Below the pieces are notes generated by a model. That model ran no database searches. It saw only the letters and a program-made list of their open reading frames with translations, and had not been told where the DNA came from. From positions 1 through 29,393 of the forward strand of contig CABUUO010000014.1 of NCBI GenBank assembly GCA_902494875.1: a DNA stretch of 29,393 bases, given 5' to 3'. Position 1 is the stretch's first letter. Each line of letters begins with the position of its first letter. The stretch comes from an uncultured Pseudomonadota bacterium. GTDB lineage: Bacteria > Pseudomonadota > Alphaproteobacteria > RF32 > CAG-239. Below are positions 23,816 through 29,393 of this stretch, one piece after another. The position numbers were made by a program, and so were the translations under genes.

Positions 23816-23845
23816 TTGCCAAAGTTTCCCTCATTGCGTTATAAC
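23816..23845 (+). promoter_or_regulatory. Promoter of ybaK
   Basis: TTGCCA (23816-23821), 18-base spacer, TATAAC (23840-23845), both five of six matches to consensus, 32 bases before the ATG. Confidence 0.5.
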
Positions 23846-23877
23846 AGTTTCATCCGAATGTCAAAAGGGTAAAGAAA

Positions 23878-24357
23878 ATGGAAAAAACCAATGTAATGCG
23901 TATTTTGGACAAGAATAAAATTGCTTATAAGAGCTACAGCTATGCCGGCACCGGAGCGCTGAGCGGCGTTGAGGTGGCGCAGGCTTTGGGACAAAATCCG
24001 GCGCAGGTGTTCAAAACTCTGGTAACGGTAAGCAAGTCAAGAAACCATTATGTCTTTATGGTTCCCGTTGCCGAAGAACTGGATTTGAAAAAAGCGGCTG
24101 CGGCGGTCGGCGAGAAAAACGTGGAAATGATAAAATCCAAGGAACTGTTGCCCGTTACCGGCTATATTCACGGCGGTTGTTCGCCGATTGGTATGAAAAA
24201 GGCTTTTCCTGTTACGCTTGATTCAACGGCAAAAAATTTTGATACCATCATTTTCAGCGGCGGCAAAATCGGTTACCAGGTGGAAACTTCCGTCGCCGGT
24301 TTGGAGCGTGTTGTTCGCTTGCGATTGGCAGATCTGACCGAAACACAATCTTCTTGA
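23878..24357 (+). CDS. ybaK: YbaK/EbsC Cys-tRNA(Pro) deacylase
   Basis: Hydrolyses Cys-tRNA(Pro), correcting an error of prolyl-tRNA synthetase. The 159-residue single domain has 'QVFKTLV' with K46, the conserved catalytic lysine, 'YVFMVPVAEELDLKKAA' (58-74), and the late 'GGCSPIGMKKAFPV' block (about 98-111) that lines the pocket. Length is typical for YbaK, shorter forms being ProX. Its own promoter and a good AAAGGG site suggest independent expression. Ordinary housekeeping gene. Confidence 0.92.
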   Translation: MEKTNVMRILDKNKIAYKSYSYAGTGALSGVEVAQALGQNPAQVFKTLVTVSKSRNHYVFMVPVAEELDLKKAAAAVGEKNVEMIKSKELLPVTGYIHGGCSPIGMKKAFPVTLDSTAKNFDTIIFSGGKIGYQVETSVAGLERVVRLRLADLTETQSS

Positions 24358-24428
24358 CTTTTGTCTAAAAACTTGCCATAACACCAACCGATAAGCTTAT
24401 TATTCACCCTTAAAAATTTAAATATATT

Positions 24429-25346
24429 ATGAATGTTAACAAAAACGGGCAATTATGCCGGACAATCTGGTATAATGCACAAAAGTTTGAAGTTGGTTTA
24501 CTGGCAGCTTCGGCTGTACAGGGTCATTATCTCTTAAAAAACGGACAAAAGTCAATTGTGCCGGTTTATGATCAGGAATATGGCGTTTTTATTGACGAAA
24601 ACCACTATATTCCGCTGAAGTTTTCCACACGTCCGCTGACTTATCGCGAAGCAGAGGTTTACTATCAGAGCATTGGCGGCGAAATGCCGGATCTCTACGA
24701 AGCGGTTCGGCTGTCTCTGGCTGTCGATTCTGTAAATGCAGCGCTGGAGAAAATAGGTATGTCCGAATTTATTTTTTCGGCTCCCGTCTTGTCTTCAGTC
24801 TGGTACAAGCAAGCTGTTCCGGAAAACTCCCGGGAGAAACGCCGCTGCATCGTTATTGCGCCGTATGGGGATTTCAACCGGCCGGAATATCTGGTGCTGG
24901 ACAAAGGCTATCTGCTTTATAAGCAGACAGCGCTCTATAAGCTTGAGGAAGACTGTTATAAGCCTCTGGCGCTGACTTTGGAGTTCAACTGTTCGCAAAC
25001 GGACTTTTTCACGGCTTCGGACGGTCGGGATACGCTGTGTCTGTATCGCGGCTCCGATCTGAAACTGGTTCCCCTCGGGATAAACGTTTTTATTTCGATG
25101 GTAAGTGATGACATCATCATTATTGACAATCATTACTGCCAATGTTGGAACGGAAAACTGCTGCCGCTGCACGGATATAACCTCTATTGTTCGTTAACCC
25201 GTGTCAGCGACAATGAATTTTTCATCTACGAAAGCGGACGCTATGACGAGCAGTTGAATGGTCCCGGTCCCGATACGCAGACTGTTTATTGCAAAAATGC
25301 AGAGGGCCGCTATGAGAGAAAAAGCCAAGAAACCATAGAATATTAA
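24429..25346 (+). CDS. Unknown protein A, one copy of a shared repeat domain
   Basis: I do not recognise this 305-residue protein. Residues 32-160 form a domain that recurs twice in the next gene: 'HYLLKNGQKSIVPVYDQEYGVFIDENHY', then 'GGEMPDLYEAV...SVNAALEKIGM' and a Trp near 'SSVWY'. The P..YE / N.AL..IG / S..W pattern resembles the core of DUF1566-type domains (inference). Residues 160-305 are beta-rich with scattered cysteines and Tyr (for example 'LYRGSDLKLVPLG') and have no match I can name. No signal peptide or membrane helix. No Shine-Dalgarno precedes the ATG. Confidence 0.6.
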   Translation: MNVNKNGQLCRTIWYNAQKFEVGLLAASAVQGHYLLKNGQKSIVPVYDQEYGVFIDENHYIPLKFSTRPLTYREAEVYYQSIGGEMPDLYEAVRLSLAVDSVNAALEKIGMSEFIFSAPVLSSVWYKQAVPENSREKRRCIVIAPYGDFNRPEYLVLDKGYLLYKQTALYKLEEDCYKPLALTLEFNCSQTDFFTASDGRDTLCLYRGSDLKLVPLGINVFISMVSDDIIIIDNHYCQCWNGKLLPLHGYNLYCSLTRVSDNEFFIYESGRYDEQLNGPGPDTQTVYCKNAEGRYERKSQETIEY

Positions 25347-25359
25347 AAAAACAGACTTT

Positions 25360-26349
25360 ATGAATGCACAGCAAATCAAGGCGCTGGAGTCCTGTATGTC
25401 GGACCACGCCATTAATCCGCAGGAGCTTTACGGTTATCTGGAAGATGTCCGCACCGGAGATTTTCATTTTACCAACGGAGCCCATTTTCCGGTATTGATT
25501 CCCGGTTTGGTTGCCGACGGCGTATTCATTACGCCGGAATATTACGTAACCAAAGAAGAACGCGACGGCAGCACTTCCTATGCGCGCGCCTGCCGCTTTT
25601 GCGAAAACCGAAACACGGTTTTGCCGAGTCCGCAGGCTCGGGACGTTATGGAACGAAACTATGTTTCCATCAATGAATCTCTGGCCGCAATCGGCTTTCC
25701 CGAACTGGTGTTTGGTGTCTATTGGGCCGAAGGCGACGATACCTGCTGGGGAATGAACAAACATGTCCGCGGCTGTATCCGGGTAACGCCCAAACCGGCG
25801 GAAAGCCTTCCGTTTTTTGTGGAGACCTTTGTTGCCAGAAGCGTTTTTGAGCGCTTGTTGAAAGGGTTAGGCTGTTCGGCTTATGCGTTTGACTCCTATT
25901 GCCGCAGCCTGAACAATTATCCTCAGGCCGGACAATATCTGCTCAAAAACGGAAGCTGCTCGTCGGTGACGGTGTTTAATCAGGAGACAGGCATATTCGT
26001 CAATCCGAACCTGTATCTCAGTCTTGAACTTCCGCCGGCGCCGCTGACGGCCGAACAGACAGATGTTTTCTGCAAGGCGTACGGCGTTCGCATTCCGGAG
26101 TATTTTGAACTGCGCCAGATCGCGAAAGCGTCAGAAGCCCTGAACCGGGCGTTGGATGCGGTCGGTATGGCGGATTTCAGGCTTCCGGACGACGTGGTTG
26201 CCGGCTGCTGGTGTTATGAAAGCATGAGCCGGGCGCTGGAGGATGATGACGCATCGCCGCGCCGCGTATTGTTGGTCGGCAAAAAGGACAACGTTCCTGA
26301 CTTTTATATTCTTTTGCAGGATATTCAGGCCAATGTCCGGTATCTCTAG
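25360..26349 (+). CDS. Unknown protein B, two copies of the shared repeat domain
   Basis: A 329-residue paralog of the preceding gene. Copy 1 (33-145): 'GVFITPEYYV', 'VLPSPQARDVMERNYVSINESLAAIGF', 'YW'. Copy 2 (191-321): 'QYLLKNGSCSSVTVFNQETG', 'FVNPNLYL', 'RIPEYFELRQIAKASEALNRALDAVGM', 'CWC'. The first copy has lost the leading YLLKNG. Starts 13 bases after gene A, so the two are probably one transcript. No signal peptide, no strong ribosome binding site. Followed by a bidirectional terminator. Function not inferable beyond a soluble, possibly ligand-binding protein. Confidence 0.6.
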   Translation: MNAQQIKALESCMSDHAINPQELYGYLEDVRTGDFHFTNGAHFPVLIPGLVADGVFITPEYYVTKEERDGSTSYARACRFCENRNTVLPSPQARDVMERNYVSINESLAAIGFPELVFGVYWAEGDDTCWGMNKHVRGCIRVTPKPAESLPFFVETFVARSVFERLLKGLGCSAYAFDSYCRSLNNYPQAGQYLLKNGSCSSVTVFNQETGIFVNPNLYLSLELPPAPLTAEQTDVFCKAYGVRIPEYFELRQIAKASEALNRALDAVGMADFRLPDDVVAGCWCYESMSRALEDDDASPRRVLLVGKKDNVPDFYILLQDIQANVRYL

Positions 26350-26362
26350 CCGCTCAAATCTC

Positions 26363-26403
26363 AAAAATAAAGCCCGCCGTAAAAGGCCGGGCTTTATTTT
26401 TTT
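26363..26403. terminator. Bidirectional terminator between protein B and msrAB
   Basis: AAAAATAAAGCCCG (26363-26376) pairs with CGGGCTTTATTTTT (26388-26401); T runs follow on both strands. The msrAB stop codon (26394-26396) is inside the stem. Confidence 0.88.
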
Positions 26404-27275
26404 GCCTTAAAATCCATGGAAACCGAATTGATGCAGAAACGGTTGCCGGTTTCGGTCGGACCGTCGGGAAAAACATGTCCCAGATGGGAGCCGCATTTTG
26501 CGCAGCTGACTTCAATCCGTTTCATGCCGTGGCTGTTGTCTTCGGTAAGTTTTACGCTGTCGGGAATTGCCCGGTCAAAACTCGGCCAGCCGCTTCCGGA
26601 ATCAAATTTTGAAGAAGAAGCGAAAATCGGGTTGCCGCAGGCACCGCAGACATAAGTCCCGTCCGCTTTGTTATGAAGATATTTGCCGCTGAACGGGCGC
26701 TCGGTGCCTTTTTCCCGCAAGACGCGGTATTGTTCGGCTGAAAGTCTGTTCCTCCAGACTTCCTCACCGCCGTTTTCTTCTTCCTCTTCTTCGGACAAGA
26801 TGACGCTGCATGACTTTTTGCCGCGTTTTTTAAGATATTTTTGATGATATCCTTCCGCCGGATAAAATCTGCCGGCAGGCACAACTTCGGTGACCACGGG
26901 ATTTTTATAACGTCCGGATTGGTTGATTTTTTCAATCATGCTTTCGGCTTCTTTTTTCTGTTCGTCGCCGATGTAAAATACCGCGGAACGGTACTGCGGC
27001 CCGATGTCAAGCCCCTGACGGTTTTTGGTTGTGGGGTCATGGGCGTTGAAAAATACTTCCAAAAGTTCTTTATAGGATATTTTCTCGGGATCATAGCTGA
27101 TGTCGATGGCTTCGGCATGACCGGTTTGCCCGGTGCTGACTTCCTGATAAGTCGGCATATGCATTTCACCGCCCGTATAACCGACCTCGGTCGCAACCAC
27201 GCCCGGAACGCTGTCAAAAGTGGCTTGTACGCCCCAGAAACATCCGGCGGCAAAAATGGCGTGCGCAATACTCAT
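26394..27275 (-). CDS. msrAB: MsrAB, fused methionine sulfoxide reductase A/B
   Basis: Reduces both S- and R-methionine sulfoxides. The N-terminal MsrA domain has the catalytic C12 in 'AAGCFWG' and 'YTGGEMHMPTYQEVSTGQTGHAEA' after it. The C-terminal MsrB domain has zinc cysteines C210/C213 and C258/C261, 'SGSGWPSF' and catalytic C281 in 'NRFCINS'. An acidic linker with seven Glu (about 161-172) joins them. The 293-residue start at ATG 27275 has AAAGGA before it; the frame is open further upstream but with low-complexity Arg-rich sequence and no start signal. No signal peptide, so cytosolic. It follows the DksA-like gene closely. Confidence 0.94.
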   Translation of the reverse strand: MSIAHAIFAAGCFWGVQATFDSVPGVVATEVGYTGGEMHMPTYQEVSTGQTGHAEAIDISYDPEKISYKELLEVFFNAHDPTTKNRQGLDIGPQYRSAVFYIGDEQKKEAESMIEKINQSGRYKNPVVTEVVPAGRFYPAEGYHQKYLKKRGKKSCSVILSEEEEEENGGEEVWRNRLSAEQYRVLREKGTERPFSGKYLHNKADGTYVCGACGNPIFASSSKFDSGSGWPSFDRAIPDSVKLTEDNSHGMKRIEVSCAKCGSHLGHVFPDGPTETGNRFCINSVSMDFKAKK

Positions 27276-27289
27276 ATCTTTTCCTTTCG

Positions 27290-27556
27290 TTATTTCAGCT
27301 GGCTGTCTTTGCTGCCGCGGCGGTTGTAAAGTTCGGCCGCCTTTTGTTTTTTGTCGGCCTCTTCCTGACAGGCAATGCACAATCTGACGCCGGGAACGGC
27401 CCTGCGCCGGGCTTCGGGAATTTCTTCGCCGCATTCTTCGCAAAACATCAGGCTTTCGCCGTCAGGCACGTTGCGCCGCGCCCGGCACACCTCGTCGTTG
27501 ATTGAATCCTGAATCTGGTCTAAAACCGCATCGTCGTCTGTCCAGCCGATTGCCAT
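27290..27556 (-). CDS. DksA/TraR-type zinc finger protein
   Basis: An 88-residue C4 zinc-finger protein of the TraR/DksA family (YbiI-like short form). Cysteines C39, C42 ('FCEECGEEIPEARRRAVPGVRLC'), C60 and C63 ('CIACQ') hold the zinc. DksA-family proteins bind RNA polymerase in its secondary channel, but this short form lacks the long coiled coil of DksA, so a regulatory role is uncertain. It precedes msrAB by 14 bases on the same strand, probably one operon. AGGAG before the ATG supports the start. Confidence 0.9.
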   Translation of the reverse strand: MAIGWTDDDAVLDQIQDSINDEVCRARRNVPDGESLMFCEECGEEIPEARRRAVPGVRLCIACQEEADKKQKAAELYNRRGSKDSQLK

Positions 27557-27703
27557 AATTTCCTCCTTATATCTAATATAAATATAATATGCCCGGCAAT
27601 ATTCAACAATGATTTGTAAATTATCATAAAATTTATCAGCGCTGGAAACAAACCGAAAAATATGCTATGCTTTATAAAAGATCCATAAGCAAAGGAGTTG
27701 GCA

Positions 27704-28177
27704 ATGATCCGGATTTTCTATTATCGTTTTAAGAAAAATTATATCTGGCTACTGCTGAATCTGCTGGCGCTGATTTTGTTGATCGGCTGCTGTACGCGCT
27801 GCTGGTTTTGGTGGCAGTTTCAGACGCTGATCGGTTTGTTTGTCGTCACGCTGCTGCTGTGGGGATATAAATATCTGCTGCGTCATCCGGTGGCGGTTGC
27901 CGATGACAAGGGCATCAAAATTGATCACTGCCGGATTTTGCCCTGGCGGGATATTGTCTGCGCCGAATACCGGACTGTCAGCTGCTGTTTCCGCAGCCTG
28001 CCGGTCATAGTGCTGCATCCCCGCAAAAACATTCGTTATAAATACAATTTTCTGCAAAAGCGCTGCGCCCGAATGGATTTTACGGCCTTTTCCCTGCCGC
28101 TGTATGATGTCAGCCGGCAGACGGCGCGTGATTTTGCCGCTCTTGTTGCGGAAAAAGTGGGGATAGTGAAAAAATAG
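27704..28177 (+). CDS. Small membrane protein, STM3941-like
   Basis: A 157-residue protein with two membrane helices (about 14-30 and 40-57), a short N-terminal basic stretch, then a soluble PH-like part: 'VADDKGIKIDHCRILPWRDIV' and 'VIVLHPRKNI', which resembles the STM3941 family (bacterial PH-like membrane proteins). It is unusual in cysteine content (CC at 29-30 and near 98). AAAGGAG at 27691-27697 sits six bases before the ATG, which fixes the start at 27704 rather than at a TTG in the site itself. Function unknown. Confidence 0.7.
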   Translation: MIRIFYYRFKKNYIWLLLNLLALILLIGCCTRCWFWWQFQTLIGLFVVTLLLWGYKYLLRHPVAVADDKGIKIDHCRILPWRDIVCAEYRTVSCCFRSLPVIVLHPRKNIRYKYNFLQKRCARMDFTAFSLPLYDVSRQTARDFAALVAEKVGIVKK

Positions 28178-28225
28178 AAGCCGGAACGAACCTCCGATTT
28201 ACTAATGTAGCAGGCCTGAAACAAT

Positions 28226-28259
28226 AAAAAATCCTCTGCAAAAACAGGGGATTTTTTTT
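28226..28259. terminator. Bidirectional terminator
   Basis: A 13-base stem AAAAATCCTCTG... with CAGGGGATTTTT (one G:U pair), 6-base CAAAAA loop at 28239-28244, T runs on both sides. Lies between the membrane protein (+) and the HlyD-family gene (-). Confidence 0.85.
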
Positions 28260-28283
28260 ATATTGATGAAATTAAGCCGCTTC

Positions 28284-29393
28284 CTACCTCTCACGCATAC
28301 TCTCGTTCAAATATTTCATCACCGGGGATAGCAGGTACTCAATCACGCGGCGTTTGCCGGTTTTGATTTCGGCCGTTACGCTCATGCCTGGTTTTAGTTG
28401 GATAATCTGTCCGTCGGCTTTGATTTTGTTATCAAGCAAAGTCAGCCGGGCGTTAAACACCAGCCCAAGCTTTTCGTCCTGTATCGCATCGCCGGAGATG
28501 TTGCGGACTTTGCCTTTAATCGTACCGTATTTGGTAAACGGAAAGCTGTCGATTTTGATTTCCACGTCCTGTTCCGGCCGTACAAATCCGATGTCTTTGT
28601 TTAAAATCTGTACTTCCGCCTCCAGCTTATAGTCTTCCGGCACCAGGTTCATAATCGGTTTGGCGGTTTCCACCACGCCGCCCTTGGTGTGATAAACCAG
28701 CTGCTGAACATACCCCGAAAGCGGCGCTTTAACGATGGTGCGTTTCAAAGCTTCTTCATATTTAATCAGTTCCTGCTGATAAGACGCCAGTTTCTCGCGG
28801 CTTTCGGTCAGCTCCTGCATAATATTCTTGTCAAACTCGGCCAGATATTGCCGCCGTTCTTTTTTGAGCGCTTCAATGTTCGCCTCGGTTTCCGCCATTT
28901 TCTTGGCTTGTACGTTGCGCTGCTCCTGCAGGTTGGTTAGTTCTTCTTCCTGTTCCAGAAAAGTCAGCCGCGCCAAAAGCTTTTTATCCACGAGAATTTT
29001 CTTTTTCTCAATCCGTTCCTGCACACTCGGCAGCAACTTTTCAATACGCGTCAAATCAGCCTGAATGGTGTCCTTTTCTTTCTCGGCCTTGGTAATCTGT
29101 CCGTTCAGAACTTCAATCTTGGCCGCTTTTTCGGTCATCTGGCTTTTAAGCAAATCCGTGTGCATTTTAATCAGGTATTCGTCAATATCCGGATTATAAC
29201 TGAAATTCTTCTCCGGATCATCCGATAACAGGGCTTTTAGCCTTGAAATCGCAATTTCCAACGCTTCCATTTCATTTTCCACCCGATTAATGTTGGCCAG
29301 AACCTCGGTCTGGTTAAATTTAATCAGGTCTTGCCCCTCTTTGACATATTGCCCTTCCTGAACATAGATTTCTTCAATCTCGCTGTCGGTCAG
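28284..29393 (-). CDS. HlyD-family type I secretion membrane fusion protein (5' end outside window)
   Basis: The frame stays open to the right edge; 369 residues are visible. The first visible residues, 'IYVQEGQYVKEGQDLIKF', are the first half of a lipoyl-like hairpin domain. A long coiled coil (about 38-210) follows, then the second lipoyl half ('TIVKAPLSGYVQQLVYHTKGGVVETAKPIMNLVPED') and the beta-barrel with the HlyD C-terminal signature ('VEIKIDSFPFTKYGTIKG', 'LKPGMSVTAEIKTGKRRVIEYLLSPV'). In type I secretion this adaptor links an inner-membrane ABC transporter to TolC. The transporter and N-terminal membrane helix would be to the right of the window. Confidence 0.93.
   Translation of the reverse strand: MTDSEIEEIYVQEGQYVKEGQDLIKFNQTEVLANINRVENEMEALEIAISRLKALLSDDPEKNFSYNPDIDEYLIKMHTDLLKSQMTEKAAKIEVLNGQITKAEKEKDTIQADLTRIEKLLPSVQERIEKKKILVDKKLLARLTFLEQEEELTNLQEQRNVQAKKMAETEANIEALKKERRQYLAEFDKNIMQELTESREKLASYQQELIKYEEALKRTIVKAPLSGYVQQLVYHTKGGVVETAKPIMNLVPEDYKLEAEVQILNKDIGFVRPEQDVEIKIDSFPFTKYGTIKGKVRNISGDAIQDEKLGLVFNARLTLLDNKIKADGQIIQLKPGMSVTAEIKTGKRRVIEYLLSPVMKYLNESMRER

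Noticed and set aside
27276..27443. N-terminal extension of msrAB by 56 codons
   Set aside because: The extra part is Arg/Gln-rich, overlaps the DksA-like gene in another frame, and the internal ATG at 27275 has a proper AAAGGA site.
1..29393. tRNA, rRNA, CRISPR arrays, transposases
   Set aside because: I looked for clover-leaf arms, regularly spaced repeats and transposase motifs and found none that I could support.

Overview
The window looks like chromosomal DNA from an uncultured alphaproteobacterium of moderate GC content. CtrA, the ChpT phosphotransferase, the HpnC/HpnD/HpnE squalene enzymes and a ctrA/fliI/fliJ neighbourhood all point to Alphaproteobacteria. The secreted Cys-rich proteins carrying a 'DLGFSGRD' motif remind me of gut-associated RF32/CAG-239-like lineages; that lineage guess is an inference from memory. 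I see no tRNA, rRNA, CRISPR array or insertion sequence, and no gene-free stretch exceeds about 210 bases.

Layout. Positions 1-64 (-) hold the 5' end of a gene for an exported protein that leaves the window. Next come yqgE/algH (-) and, divergent from it, a long dsbD (+). A four-gene minus-strand operon follows (read right to left): M16 peptidase, ispH, an AlbA_2/Schlafen-type protein and rnhA. elbB (+) is divergent from it. A minus-strand Cys-rich exported protein (8229-9899) lies downstream of the trmFO-hpnC-hpnD-hpnE operon (10006-14106), whose genes overlap or nearly touch. Divergent from trmFO is a plus-strand operon: exported protein of unknown function, chpT, single-domain response regulator, cheR (14262-17433). 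A second Cys-rich exported protein with two DUF1566-like domains (17511-19511, -) and ctrA (-) follow. fliI, fliJ and sodB run to the right, then a small undescribed two-gene unit (23183-23743), ybaK, and two paralogous unknown genes (24429-26349). The right end has msrAB and a DksA/TraR-type zinc finger gene (-), a small membrane protein (+), and the 3' part of a type I secretion HlyD-family gene (-) that runs off the right edge.

How the genes fit together. ChpT and CtrA are two members of the alphaproteobacterial cell-cycle phosphorelay (CckA-ChpT-CtrA). The ctrA promoter region carries several TTAA half-sites, so autoregulation is plausible. HpnD, HpnC and HpnE together make squalene from farnesyl diphosphate, and IspH supplies the isoprenoid precursors. 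DsbD would supply electrons to periplasmic thiols, which may matter because the window encodes large Cys-rich exported proteins.

The least described material is the Cys-rich exported family. Two members share a nearly identical 15-residue motif. One of them shares its whole promoter and leader with the truncated exported gene at the left edge, which suggests a dispersed, co-regulated surface or periplasmic protein family. Also undescribed, as far as I can tell, are the paralog pair at 24429-26349, built from three copies of one domain, and the two-gene unit at 23183-23743.
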